A stretch of 64,000 bases of DNA. Source: Phycisphaerales bacterium (GTDB lineage: Bacteria; Planctomycetota; Phycisphaerae; Phycisphaerales; UBA1924). A program made the translations under genes and the position numbers. The notes under the pieces were generated by a model. That model saw nothing but the letters and a program-made list of their open reading frames with translations. It made no database searches and was not told where the DNA came from. Shown piece by piece: positions 26,048-35,155 of this stretch. The stretch is from assembly GCA_028279375.1 (NCBI GenBank), contig JANQNW010000003.1, forward strand, positions 305,256 to 369,255. Reading direction: 5' to 3'. The number at the start of each line of letters is the position of its first letter. Position 1 is the stretch's first letter.

Positions 26048-27088
26048 ATGCCCCGCAAGCCCGGCGACAAGCTGCCATCTGATCCGCGTGAGCTCGAGGG
26101 ACTCACGCGCGCAGCCATTCTGGTGCTCTCGTTGGATGTCGAGGCCGCGAGCAGAATCCTGAAGGAACTGGACGCGGAGTCACTGGAGGAGGTGACGCGC
26201 GAACTCGCCGGCCTGGGGCGCGTGCCGGACAACATTCGCGTCTCGGTTGTCGAAGAGTTCTATGCGATGTCGCTCGCCTCGCAGTACGCGAATGAGGGCG
26301 GCCTCGATTACGCGAAGGTCCTCCTGAAGCAGGCGATCGACCCGGGGCTGGCCGACAAGGTGCTCAGCCGCATTCAGACACAAGTGCAGAAGACGCCGTT
26401 CTCGTTCCTGCAGAAGGCCGAGAGCGAGAACCTGCTGACGTTTATCCAGGACGAGCATCCGCAGACGATTGCGCTGATTCTCTGCCACCTCCCGCATTAC
26501 AAGGCCGCCGAGATTCTCACCGGCCTTGCCATGCAGAAGCAGATCGAGGTCATCAAGCGCATCGCGAATATGGAGCAGACCAATCCGGAGGTCATACGTG
26601 AGGTCGAACGCGGCCTCGAGTCGCGCCTGTCGAGCATGCTCGTGCAGTCCATGGAGAAGGCAGGCGGCGTGGATTCTGTCGCTGAGATGCTCAATCTCGC
26701 AGATCGCGCAAGTGAGAAATCGATCATGGAGCGACTCGAGGCGGAGGATCCGGATCTCGTCGAGCAGATTCGGCGGCTCATGTTCGTGTTCGAGGACATC
26801 CTGCTTGTCAACGACAAAGGCATCCAGGCGGTGCTCAAGGAAGTCGACAACGACGAACTCGCGCTGGCCCTCAAGACAGCCTCCGACGAACTGCGTCAGA
26901 AGATCTTCTCGAACATGTCCGAGCGCGCATCCCAGCTCATTCAGGAAGAGATGGAGTTCATGGGACCCGTCCGCGTCAGCGACGTGGAGGGATCGCAACA
27001 GCGCATCGTCGATGTGGTGCGCAGGCTCGAGGACGCCGGCGAGATCATCGTCGCCGGTCGCGGCGGCGAAAGCGAGATGATCGTTTGA
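26048..27088 (+). CDS. fliG: Flagellar motor switch protein FliG
   Basis: This is a 346-residue C-ring/rotor protein. The N-terminal FliF-binding domain opens with GLTRAAILVLSLDVEAASRI; the middle domain carries DEHPQTIALILCHL (EHPQ motif that meets FliM/FliN); the C-terminal torque domain shows MFVFEDILLVNDKGIQAVL and the charged helix SDELRQKIFSNMSERASQL, which faces MotA. Length and all three domains are standard, so a functional switch is expected even though fliM is not in this cluster. It lies 14 bp after fliF. Confidence 0.96.
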   Translation: MPRKPGDKLPSDPRELEGLTRAAILVLSLDVEAASRILKELDAESLEEVTRELAGLGRVPDNIRVSVVEEFYAMSLASQYANEGGLDYAKVLLKQAIDPGLADKVLSRIQTQVQKTPFSFLQKAESENLLTFIQDEHPQTIALILCHLPHYKAAEILTGLAMQKQIEVIKRIANMEQTNPEVIREVERGLESRLSSMLVQSMEKAGGVDSVAEMLNLADRASEKSIMERLEAEDPDLVEQIRRLMFVFEDILLVNDKGIQAVLKEVDNDELALALKTASDELRQKIFSNMSERASQLIQEEMEFMGPVRVSDVEGSQQRIVDVVRRLEDAGEIIVAGRGGESEMIV

Positions 27089-27131
27089 CGGCGTCGCTCG
27101 GTGACGTCGCCCGGAAGGGGGCTGCGCCGCG

Positions 27132-27920
27132 ATGGCGCTGATCAAGAACGCTAACACGACCAACCTGGTGCGCGACGCGATCGTGCTCGATCTGGGCGAT
27201 CTGCAGCGACAGGCGGAGCGAATCAAATCGCGCGCGCGAGAGCGCGCTGATCGCGTCATCGCGAAAGCTCGTGACGAGCGCGAGCGCCTGATCTCAGGAG
27301 CGTACGAAGAAGGTCTCGAGCGCGGACTCGAGGAAGGACGCGCGCAAGGACGCGCTGAGGGCCACGAGGCCGGGCGTGCTGAGATCCTGGGCGAGGCCCG
27401 GGAGGAGTTTGATCATCTCTCGCAGACCTGGACTCAGGCCCTCGATGCGTTCGCCGAGCGGCGGGAACAGCTCTTCCTGAATGCGCGCACCGAGGTGATT
27501 GCGCTCGCGTTGACGATCGCGGCGAAGATCGTCAAGCGCGTTGTCGAAGTCGATCCCCTTGTCGTCCGTGATCAGATGGCTGCGGCGATGGATCTCCTCC
27601 GCGATCAGACGCGATTCGTCATCAGTGTCCATCCGGACGACCAGAAGGTCGCGGAGGAAGCGCTGCCCGAGCTCATCGCTCGTCTCGGTGGCGACCCGCA
27701 TGCGCGAATCGTCCTGGACGACACGCTGCAGCGTGGATCGTGCGTGGTGGACACCGCCTCCGGTCGGATTGACGCGGGCGTCGAGTCGCAGCTGGAGGTG
27801 ATCATCGACGCGATCTCGCCGATCGGCGCGCTGGGCGGAATCAAGGACTGGATGCATCCGGAGTCCACGCAGAGCGCTGAATCAGGCGAGACTCCATCCG
27901 AAGACAGCGAGGAGACATGA
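27132..27920 (+). CDS. fliH: Flagellar export regulator FliH
   Basis: In this 262-residue stator-like regulator of the export ATPase FliI, the N-terminal half is a long helix with GxxxG repeats (for example EGLERGLEEGRAQGRAEG near residues 58-80), a hallmark of FliH. The C-terminal half has the conserved VIALALTIAAKIVKR segment and the small domain DDTLQRGSCVVDTASGRIDA. Its last codons overlap the fliI start by 4 bp, so FliH and FliI are translationally coupled, as their complex requires. A short acidic tail ends the protein. Confidence 0.92.
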   Translation: MALIKNANTTNLVRDAIVLDLGDLQRQAERIKSRARERADRVIAKARDERERLISGAYEEGLERGLEEGRAQGRAEGHEAGRAEILGEAREEFDHLSQTWTQALDAFAERREQLFLNARTEVIALALTIAAKIVKRVVEVDPLVVRDQMAAAMDLLRDQTRFVISVHPDDQKVAEEALPELIARLGGDPHARIVLDDTLQRGSCVVDTASGRIDAGVESQLEVIIDAISPIGALGGIKDWMHPESTQSAESGETPSEDSEET

Positions 27921-29278
27921 GCATTCTCGCGCCTGAGCAGGCGGGCGTCGAGGCGACGACCCCCGTTGTCGTGAGAGGATCAGTCGCGTCGGTTCGCGGA
28001 CTGACCCTGCTGGTTGATGATCTTCCTCTCGCCATCGGCGCACTCGTGCATATTCACATATCGTCCGATGGCGCGCAGCGACCCGGTGAGGTCATCGGAT
28101 TCGACGGCCCACGCGCCGTCGTGATGTTGCTTGGAGCGACTTCCGGAATCAGCTCAGGGGATCCGGTTCTTGGGGCTGTGGCCTCGCCCACGGTGCGCGT
28201 CGGCGAGCGCATGCTTGGTCGCGTCATGAACGGACTGGGTCGACCGATCGATGGGAAGGGGCCGATCTACGAGACAACGCCGGCGCCGCTAAACCCCTCG
28301 CCGCTGGGGCCGCTTCAGCGTCGGCGCATCCAGGAGGCGCTGCCGACGGGTGTGCGAGCGATCGATCTGATGACGACTGTTGGTCGCGGACAGCGTCTCG
28401 GGATCTTCGCCGGACCGGGCGTCGGCAAATCCACGTTGCTCGGACAGATTGCGCGGAACACCGAGGCTGATGTGAACGTGATCGCGCTCGTGGGCGAGCG
28501 CGGGCGAGAGGTCCAGGACTTCATCCACGCGTCGCTTGGTGACGAAGGACTTGGCAGGTCAGCGCTCTTCGTCTCGACCAGCGATGAATCGCCGCTGCTC
28601 CGGATTCGGGCTGTCTGGATGGCGTGCGCACTTGCTGAGCTGTATCGCGATCATGGCGCCGACGTCATGTTGCTGATGGATTCGGTGACACGATTCGCTC
28701 AGGCGCTGCGACAGGTCGGCCTCGCCGTTGGCGAGCCGCCGGCGACGAAGGGATACACGCCAAGCGTCTTCGCGGCGCTGCCGCTTTTGCTCGAGCGCGC
28801 CGGCGCCGTTCAGGGAGGCGGTTCGATTACCGGCATCTACACGATCCTGGTCGAGGGCGACGACATGACCGAGCCGATCGCCGACGCAGCGCGCGGCGTG
28901 CTCGATGGTCATCTGATTCTGTCTCGTGATCTGGCGCGCAAGGGCCATTACCCCGCGATCGACCCACTGGATTCGATCAGCCGCGTCGCCACGGAAGTGA
29001 CGTCGGCTGCGCATGTCGCGGCGCGGGCGATGATCCAGCGCATGCTCGCGGCGTATCGCGACGTCCAGGACTTGGTGCAGATCGGCGCGTACGCCCGCGG
29101 CTCGAATCCGACTGCGGATGTGGCGATTCACTTCAAGGATCGGATCGACGAACTACTTCAGCAAGGCGCCGGCGAGGAGGAGCCTTTCGATCAGTCATCG
29201 GCGCGTCTGATCACGCTTGCGACGGAGATCGGGGCGGTTCTTCAGAGCGCGGAGGCGGCGAACGCACGGCAGGAGTAG
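27917..29278 (+). CDS. fliI: Flagellum-specific export ATPase FliI
   Basis: This 453-residue cytoplasmic hexameric ATPase energises substrate loading at the export gate. The N-terminal beta-barrel (about 1-90) is followed by the F1-like catalytic domain with Walker A GPGVGKST (166-173), the Walker B region DVMLLMDSVTRFA, and QVGLAVGEPPATKGYTPSVF, the segment diagnostic of FliI versus F1 beta. The C-terminal helical domain (QRMLAAYRDVQDLVQIGAYA) contacts FliJ. Its length is normal. The start overlaps fliH (ATGA). Confidence 0.96.
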   Translation: MSILAPEQAGVEATTPVVVRGSVASVRGLTLLVDDLPLAIGALVHIHISSDGAQRPGEVIGFDGPRAVVMLLGATSGISSGDPVLGAVASPTVRVGERMLGRVMNGLGRPIDGKGPIYETTPAPLNPSPLGPLQRRRIQEALPTGVRAIDLMTTVGRGQRLGIFAGPGVGKSTLLGQIARNTEADVNVIALVGERGREVQDFIHASLGDEGLGRSALFVSTSDESPLLRIRAVWMACALAELYRDHGADVMLLMDSVTRFAQALRQVGLAVGEPPATKGYTPSVFAALPLLLERAGAVQGGGSITGIYTILVEGDDMTEPIADAARGVLDGHLILSRDLARKGHYPAIDPLDSISRVATEVTSAAHVAARAMIQRMLAAYRDVQDLVQIGAYARGSNPTADVAIHFKDRIDELLQQGAGEEEPFDQSSARLITLATEIGAVLQSAEAANARQE

Positions 29279-29300
29279 TGCGGCGCGAGATCCATAAGAC

Positions 29301-29780
29301 ATGGCCCGATTCAGGTTCCCACTTCAGCGACTACTCGAGCATCGCCTCCGCGAGGAGCGCGAGAAGCAGCATGCGGTGGCGGAATGCGAAACCGAGCGCG
29401 CGCGGATCGAAGATGAGATTCGACGCCGACAGCGATCGATTACGGCGTTCAAATCAGATCTGCGCGATTCATTGGCCGGTGGTGCGACCGGTCGCTTCGA
29501 CGTGACATCCGTGAGACTGCAGGCGAACGCCTCGTTGAGCATGGTCTTCCAGACGCAGCAACTCGCGATTCAACTCGCTGGAGTCCACCGTCGGCTTGAC
29601 GCGGCGCGCGCCGAACTCCTCGAGAAAACGACGCAACGCAGGGCTGTGGAACTCCTTCGCGACCGGCAATTCGAGGAGTGGAGGCGGGATCAGCTGAAGA
29701 GAGAGTTTCGAGAACTCGATGAGATCGCGATGAAGGGTGTCGCAGCCCGTCGGATGGTCGATGAGGAGGCGTGGCGATGA
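29301..29780 (+). CDS. fliJ: Flagellar export protein FliJ
   Basis: This 159-residue antiparallel coiled coil opens with FRFPLQRLLEHRLREEREKQ, the FliJ-type start, and has a long second helix ending in Arg/Glu-rich sequence (REFRELDEIAMKGVAARRM). FliJ links the FliI hexamer to FlhA and helps turn the export gate on. The position after fliI and the length are as expected. Its stop overlaps the next start (ATGATG). Confidence 0.9.
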   Translation: MARFRFPLQRLLEHRLREEREKQHAVAECETERARIEDEIRRRQRSITAFKSDLRDSLAGGATGRFDVTSVRLQANASLSMVFQTQQLAIQLAGVHRRLDAARAELLEKTTQRRAVELLRDRQFEEWRRDQLKREFRELDEIAMKGVAARRMVDEEAWR

Positions 29781-30463
29781 TGAAGTCTCTCCGGACAATT
29801 GTGACAGTGATGGCGATCGCGAATCTGCTGGCGCTTCTCGGATTCGTCGGCTGGCTCCACATGACGGATCGCCTCGACCTGGAGCGTGTCGAGCGTGTCC
29901 GCGAGATCTTCAGCGAGACGCGCGCTGAGCAGGAGGCGCGAGAGGAGGAAGAGCGGCGCGAGGCGGACCGTCTTGCCCGGGAGCAGGAGGAGGCGATTCG
30001 GGCCGGGATGCCTCCGCTCACTGCGGAGGACGTGCTCGATCGACGGCGCGGTCAGAATGATGTCGCGGCGCAGGCGCTGCAACGTCTGAAGCGCGAAGTC
30101 ACGGATCTTCAGCGGACGCTCAGGCGGGAGCGAGAGGCGCTTGATGCTCGCATTGCAGAGTTCGAACGGGAGAAGGAAGAGTTCAACTCGATGCGCCAGC
30201 GTCTGGCGAGCATTGAGGCCGGTGAGCAGTTCAAGAAGACCGTTACGCTGTACGAGAGCCTGCCGGCAGACAAAGCGCAGGCGCTCATGGCCGAACTGCT
30301 CGCCAGCGGGAAGGTCGAGCAGGTGGTCTCATACCTGAATGCGATGCAATCCCGTTCGGCGAAGAAGATCGTCGAGCGATTCGAGGATCCGTCTGTGGCA
30401 GCCGATTTGCTCGAACGCCTCAGGACGCGCGGCCTTCAGGCCAGCGTTCCTGAGGACGAATGA
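29777..30463 (+). CDS. MotE-like protein with MgtE-N-type domain
   Basis: This 228-residue protein has one N-terminal membrane helix (about 5-28), a strongly charged coiled coil (about 35-150, Glu/Arg rich), and a C-terminal segment KAQALMAELLASGKVEQVVSYLNAMQ...KIVERFEDP that resembles the MgtE N-terminal (FliG-like superhelix) repeat. MotE proteins of this layout are periplasmic chaperones of the stator-associated protein MotC in alphaproteobacteria, and similar genes follow fliJ in other phyla. No MotC is visible here, so the partner is open. ATG 29777 overlaps the fliJ stop; GTG 29771 is possible. Confidence 0.72.
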   Translation: MMKSLRTIVTVMAIANLLALLGFVGWLHMTDRLDLERVERVREIFSETRAEQEAREEEERREADRLAREQEEAIRAGMPPLTAEDVLDRRRGQNDVAAQALQRLKREVTDLQRTLRREREALDARIAEFEREKEEFNSMRQRLASIEAGEQFKKTVTLYESLPADKAQALMAELLASGKVEQVVSYLNAMQSRSAKKIVERFEDPSVAADLLERLRTRGLQASVPEDE

Positions 30464-32221
30464 ATGCTGAAGATACAGTACGCACCTCCCCCGACACTCC
30501 CCGAATCTCGAGCGACACCCCAGCGCACGGCGCAGAATCCGGGAACTGAGCGCCTCGTTGAGCCTGCAGATTCCGGATTCAAGAGCGCACTGCGACGGCG
30601 CACCGACGCGACGCAGCAGCGCACCGGATCCACCACGCGCACAGATGACTCAGCATCGAGGCAAGAACTCACTGGGACCAAAGCGGATTCTGCGCAGGAT
30701 TCAAAAGCTGAGACTTCAGCAGGCGACGGGATCGAGTCGCACGGCGACGAGAAGGCAGATTCACCGCACGGTAAGGAGCAAGTCGCATCGCCGACGACTC
30801 GCCAAGCTGAGGGCGACGAATCGGAGGCAATCGCAGAACCACCGGGAGCCGAGCAGTCAGAGCAGGTCGAAAACGACGCCCCGATCGCGTTGTCGAATCC
30901 TGAGAGCGCCGCGATCCCGATTGCCTCGAATCACGTGCTTCAGGGCGTCGTCATCACCGGCCAGGAGAGGACGCCGTCCCCCGATGGAATCCGGGAAGCG
31001 CCGTCGGCGCCGAGGACGCCTGTCAGCGCGATCGAGGGGTCACGCGTTCTCTCGCAGGATCGCTTGCAGACGAGCGACCCTGACATTGTGTCGCCGGGTC
31101 GGGACTTCCGAGTGGTGACTGAACATGCTGATGAGGGAATAGTCCGAGATTCGGAATCGAAGGTCGCTCGCGTCCGAGCAGAAGCCGCCGCAGGAGTGCA
31201 CTCGGCCTCGAATCGAGAAGAGGTCGAGCAGCTCGCGGTCAGGACCCCGACCGATGTTGGAACACCAGCGGCGTTGACACAGACCGGCGCGGAGGCGACT
31301 GCGAACGCGTCACGCGTTGTGCAGGATCCGACATCCCGGTTGCCGGAGAGTCCGGCCTCGAGTCGGGTCGCTGAGGTGTCGGCGCCGCTGCAGCCGACTG
31401 CCGAGGCGCTCGATCATCAAGGCGCGCAGGATGGCGGCGCGGATTCGAGGCGGGAGCCCCATGCTTCAGCGACGTCGCAGGTGTCGATCGAAGCAGGCCA
31501 TGCCGAGCGTCAGAGCGTTGGCAGTCGCTTCGAAGTCAATGAAGCCTCGAATGCGCGACCAGAGGCTCCTCAGCCGGCGACTCCGGCTGCTCAGGGCGCG
31601 GCTGAAGTCGCGAGTCGTGTCGAGACCGTCAATCAACGCGCAGGACCTGCGCAACCTGCCACTCTTGCGTCGCCTCTGGGCGCACAGATTGCGACCGATG
31701 ACATTGAGGCGCCGTTTCAGGCGTCTGTCTCGCGCGCAGTTTCCGCCGTCGTACGGCAGCAGGGTGGATCGCTCACCGTGCGTTTGTCGCCTCCCATGCT
31801 TGGTTCTCTGAAGATCGAGATGGTGATGGATAGGGGAGTCGTCGAGGCGCGATTCGAAACAACAACCGCGCAGGCACAGGAGTTGCTTACGAATAACCTG
31901 GCGCAGCTCAAGAGCACACTCGAGAGCCGCGGACTCAGCGTGGAGAAGCTGAGTGTGCAGACTGTATCGCAGGCGGCTCACGGATCGAGCGCTGCGACGA
32001 GCGAGCAGGATGCGAGCTCAGATGAGCATCAGCGGCAAGGTTCGGGCCAGCATGACGCGGGCGACGGGCGAAGCCGCGGCGGATTCGATCGATCGTTCGA
32101 GCAGGAGGCGAGGCGGTCAGATCAACATGACGACGGCTGGCGTCCGGAGGACGCCGGGGACGAGTCGGCGGAGCCGAGCTTTGATCAGCGCGTACGACTG
32201 AGGCTGAACGCCATCGCGTGA
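30464..32221 (+). CDS. fliK: Flagellar hook-length control protein FliK
   Basis: This 585-residue protein has a long disordered, Glu/Ser/Ala/Pro-rich N-terminal region (1-410) that would act as the molecular ruler. A compact C-terminal domain (about 420-505) contains the Flg_hook pattern 'GSLTVRLSPPMLGSLKIEMV' and AQELLTNNLAQLKSTLESRGL. The tail (510-585) is again polar, Asp/Arg/Gln rich. FliK is secreted during hook growth and switches export specificity through FlhB. N-terminal conservation is expected to be low; the call rests on the C-terminal domain and on its place before flgD and flgE. Confidence 0.88.
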   Translation: MLKIQYAPPPTLPESRATPQRTAQNPGTERLVEPADSGFKSALRRRTDATQQRTGSTTRTDDSASRQELTGTKADSAQDSKAETSAGDGIESHGDEKADSPHGKEQVASPTTRQAEGDESEAIAEPPGAEQSEQVENDAPIALSNPESAAIPIASNHVLQGVVITGQERTPSPDGIREAPSAPRTPVSAIEGSRVLSQDRLQTSDPDIVSPGRDFRVVTEHADEGIVRDSESKVARVRAEAAAGVHSASNREEVEQLAVRTPTDVGTPAALTQTGAEATANASRVVQDPTSRLPESPASSRVAEVSAPLQPTAEALDHQGAQDGGADSRREPHASATSQVSIEAGHAERQSVGSRFEVNEASNARPEAPQPATPAAQGAAEVASRVETVNQRAGPAQPATLASPLGAQIATDDIEAPFQASVSRAVSAVVRQQGGSLTVRLSPPMLGSLKIEMVMDRGVVEARFETTTAQAQELLTNNLAQLKSTLESRGLSVEKLSVQTVSQAAHGSSAATSEQDASSDEHQRQGSGQHDAGDGRSRGGFDRSFEQEARRSDQHDDGWRPEDAGDESAEPSFDQRVRLRLNAIA

Positions 32222-32291
32222 GAATCGCGCGTGAGTTCAGACCCTCCGGGCGCATCAACGCACGAGACCAGCGTGCGCATTGGAGCATGGC

Positions 32292-32729
32292 ATGTCCGCA
32301 ATCAATGCAGCGACGAGTTCCCAGGTTCAGCAGAGCAGCGGCGGCGGATTCCGGGATCTGGCGAGTGAGGATTTCCTGCAGGTGATCTTCACTGAGCTTG
32401 CGAACCAGGATCCGCTTGCTCCGAACGACACGCAACAGCTGCTCGACCAGATCGGCACCATTCGTTCCATCGAGTCCGACATCCAGCTCACAGAGAATCT
32501 CGAGTCAATTGTGCGCCAGAGCGAGACGGCGGCCGCAAGCAGCTACATAGGGAAGTACGTAACGGGCCTCTCGGAGTTCGGCGATCGCGTCGAGAACGTC
32601 GTTGGCTCCGTGTCAATCACCGAAGACGGTCCGATCCTCAACCTCCTCGACAACAATCGCGTTCCAATAGATCGCGTTGAGGAGATCTTTGATCCGCTGG
32701 TCTTCGAGTCCATCGTCAACGGCGGCTGA
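32292..32729 (+). CDS. flgD: Flagellar hook-capping protein FlgD
   Basis: This 145-residue scaffolding protein caps the growing hook. The N-terminal conserved block is EDFLQVIFTELANQDPLAPN followed by QLLDQIGTIRSIES, the classic FlgD signature. The C-terminal part is short (about 60 residues), lacking the full tudor/FnIII-like domains found in the roughly 230-residue enterobacterial protein, as in Gram-positive FlgD. The start chosen is ATG 32292 with GGAG upstream; a TTG at 32280 is less likely. Confidence 0.92.
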   Translation: MSAINAATSSQVQQSSGGGFRDLASEDFLQVIFTELANQDPLAPNDTQQLLDQIGTIRSIESDIQLTENLESIVRQSETAAASSYIGKYVTGLSEFGDRVENVVGSVSITEDGPILNLLDNNRVPIDRVEEIFDPLVFESIVNGG

Positions 32730-32740
32730 TACGAACCGGC

Positions 32741-33346
32741 ATGTCGATCACATCGACCAATCTGCTTGCGGCATTGGGCGCCGGTGTCAACCAAGGCGCG
32801 CATGTCGAGCCTTGCGAAGGCTGCGCTGAGGATCTTGACTTCGGCGAACTTCTGGCGCTCGCCAGATCCGGGCGGATCGGTGGTCACCGACTGCTTCAGA
32901 TCGGCGCGGGAGTTGGCGTCGAGTTGACTCCGATGCAGCTTGCAGAGATCTCGCGCGCTGCGGATGCGGCTGATGCCGCGGGGCTCCGGAGAACGCTGGC
33001 CGTGTACGACGGCACCGCCATGACAATTGACGTCGCATCTCGCACGATCGACTCGATCGTCGGCGACGATTCCCGCCTTGGCGAGCTCGTCACTGACATC
33101 GACTCGGCCGTCATTCTCACGAGCATCGCGAGCCCGGAGCTTGAGGAGGAAGAGGCCGCGCAGGCGGCTCGCCTCGGACATTCACATTTCGTGCTCGAGA
33201 GCAGGACGACGGGCTCTCTTGGGCGCGTGACCAACGGCGCTCTCGCGGATGCGCTTGCTGATGCGGGTGTCACGCTACGCGCGACCCAGCTCCCGTTGCA
33301 GGCAACAACAACCAACTCACCGGAGTCATCTCCGGTTTCGGCGTAA
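32741..33346 (+). CDS. Flagellar-operon protein, TIGR02530-like
   Basis: The product has 201 residues. The middle segment GVELTPMQLAEISRAADAAD...TLAVYDGTAMTIDVASRTIDSIV follows the pattern of the TIGR02530 flagellar operon family (usually about 100 residues, 'gi-lt-eql..l..av..a..kg...slvl.d..afivnv.nrtvita'), whose genes also sit between flgD and flgE in Firmicutes and others. Here it carries extra N- and C-terminal regions of about 60 and 80 residues. Its molecular role is unknown; it may assist hook assembly. Position agrees with the assignment. A 7-bp-arm hairpin lies in its last codons. Confidence 0.6.
   Translation: MSITSTNLLAALGAGVNQGAHVEPCEGCAEDLDFGELLALARSGRIGGHRLLQIGAGVGVELTPMQLAEISRAADAADAAGLRRTLAVYDGTAMTIDVASRTIDSIVGDDSRLGELVTDIDSAVILTSIASPELEEEEAAQAARLGHSHFVLESRTTGSLGRVTNGALADALADAGVTLRATQLPLQATTTNSPESSPVSA
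33319..33336 (+). repeat. Hairpin ACCGGAG-TCAT-CTCCGGT before flgE
   Basis: A perfect 7-bp inverted repeat with a 4-base loop lies inside the last codons of the upstream gene, ending 25 bp before the flgE ATG and just ahead of its AAGGAG ribosome-binding site. It has no U-run. It could mark an mRNA processing point or block decay so that the abundant hook protein is made in excess. Confidence 0.35.
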
Positions 33347-33361
33347 GAAGGAGTTCAACGC

Positions 33362-35125
33362 ATGGCCTCGACGACATCACTGCTCTCCGGCCTTTCGGGA
33401 CTGAACGCGAACTCGCGCAAGCTCGAGATCATCGGCAACAACGTGGCGAACATCAACACGACGGCCTACAAGGCAAATCGCGTCATGTTCGCGCCGGCGC
33501 TGAGTCGAAGTTTCAGTCTCGGCACGACTCCCTCGAATGCGAGCGGCGGCACGAACCCCGGGCAGATTGGTCTGGGAGTCAATGTGGCCGGCACGCAGCG
33601 CAGCTTCGCGGATGGCGCCATCAGTCCGACAGGCGTGAGCACGGATCTGGCGATTGAAGGCGATGGCTTCTTTATCGTTGAAGGAGCGGGCCAGCAGTAC
33701 TACACGAGGTCCGGCGCGTTTCAGCTCAACAGCACGCGTGATCTTGTGACGATCACAGGTGAGCGCGTGCGCGGATTCGGAGTCGATGAGGATTTCCGCG
33801 TCGTCGAGGGCTCGCTGATTGATCTCAATATTCCGCTGGGCTCCATGACGCTCGCCGAGCAGACTGAGAACGTCTTTCTCTCCGGCAATCTCAATGCTGA
33901 TGTGAATCTGCTTCCGACGCAGGGCGCAACGATCACGTACGACCAGATCTTCAACAACCTGGGCACGGCAATGCCATTCCAGACTGGCATGGGCGAGCTC
34001 CTTGTGGACAACCTCGAAGATCCGAACAACATCGGCATGCCGCTCTTCCCGAACGCCAACATGCCCTATACGTATACGATCTCCGGCGCGATGAAGGGCA
34101 CGAGCGTCGTCCCTGACGCCTCGTTGACGATCGACGGCACAACGACGATCGATGACTTCCTCGAGTTCATCAACGACACCTTTGGAATCATCGACGGCCT
34201 CATGAATCCCGACGGCTCGACCACCGGCGCGCAGATCGACGGCGCCGGCAATCTCTCGATCGTCGGGAATACCGGCGACTCCAACAACATCACGTTCACC
34301 GAGGCCGAGGTCTCGATCGTCGATATGGCGAGCGCAGCGGTGGCGAACCCGTTCACGCTGTCGCAGGACCCGATCACCGGTATCGCTGATGGTGAAAGCG
34401 TGCGTACGACATTCATCATCTACGACTCGCTTGGGACACCGCTTGAAGTCAACATGACGATGGTCTTCGAGTCGGCGAGCAACGCCGGAACGAGCTGGCG
34501 CTACTACCTCGATTCGCCGGACAACATCGATCTCATGGATCCGGATCTGAACATCGGATCCGGCACGGTGACCTTTGACACCGTCGGCGGCCTGACTTCG
34601 AACGTTCCGATTCTTGAAGTCATTTCGCGCGACAATACGGGCGCCGATGCGCCCATGTCCTTCGCGCTCAACTTCGAGGGCGCCAACGACAGTGTGACGG
34701 CGCTTGTCGATGAGGACACCGCCAACGGCTCCGTCCTGAGCGCGATCTTCCAGGATGGCACCGGCATTGGGACGCTCTCGACATTCTCGGTTGGCGGCGA
34801 CGGCGTGATCACGGGCGCATTCACGAACGGTCTGACACGCGTCGTCGGACAGGTCGCCGTCGCGCGATTCACGAACTCGGAAGGCCTTGTTGACGCAGGC
34901 AACTCGATGTTCCGCACCGGGCCCAACTCGGGCACAGCGCTCGTGACAACGCCGCAGAGCTTCGGCACAGGACGCGTCATCGGCGGCGCCCTCGAGCTCT
35001 CGAATGTCGACCTCGGATCGCAGTTCACCGACATGATCCTGACGACCACCGGCTACTCGGCGGCCTCGCGGGTCATCACGACGACGGACGAACTGCTCCA
35101 GCAGCTCGTGGCTCTCGGTCGATAA
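33362..35125 (+). CDS. flgE: Flagellar hook protein FlgE
   Basis: This 587-residue hook subunit has the N-terminal D0 helix LSGLSGLNANSRKLEIIGNN followed by VANINTTAYKANRVMF, the region IEGDGFFIVEGAGQQYYTRSG typical of FlgE/FlgF/FlgG, and the C-terminal GGALELSNVDLGSQFTDMI helix with YSAASRVITTTDELLQQLV. The central variable region (about 190-480) is enlarged compared with the about 400-residue enterobacterial protein and is rich in Thr, Asn, Asp and Gly. A strong ribosome-binding site (AAGGAG) sits 7 bp upstream of the start. Confidence 0.95.
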   Translation: MASTTSLLSGLSGLNANSRKLEIIGNNVANINTTAYKANRVMFAPALSRSFSLGTTPSNASGGTNPGQIGLGVNVAGTQRSFADGAISPTGVSTDLAIEGDGFFIVEGAGQQYYTRSGAFQLNSTRDLVTITGERVRGFGVDEDFRVVEGSLIDLNIPLGSMTLAEQTENVFLSGNLNADVNLLPTQGATITYDQIFNNLGTAMPFQTGMGELLVDNLEDPNNIGMPLFPNANMPYTYTISGAMKGTSVVPDASLTIDGTTTIDDFLEFINDTFGIIDGLMNPDGSTTGAQIDGAGNLSIVGNTGDSNNITFTEAEVSIVDMASAAVANPFTLSQDPITGIADGESVRTTFIIYDSLGTPLEVNMTMVFESASNAGTSWRYYLDSPDNIDLMDPDLNIGSGTVTFDTVGGLTSNVPILEVISRDNTGADAPMSFALNFEGANDSVTALVDEDTANGSVLSAIFQDGTGIGTLSTFSVGGDGVITGAFTNGLTRVVGQVAVARFTNSEGLVDAGNSMFRTGPNSGTALVTTPQSFGTGRVIGGALELSNVDLGSQFTDMILTTTGYSAASRVITTTDELLQQLVALGR

Positions 35126-35155
35126 GCGCGCTGAGAGGCGACCGGGAGGGATCTC

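Noticed and set aside
26180..27259. Long open minus-strand frame opposite fliG
   Set aside because: It mirrors fliG codon structure and has no recognisable domain or ribosome-binding site.
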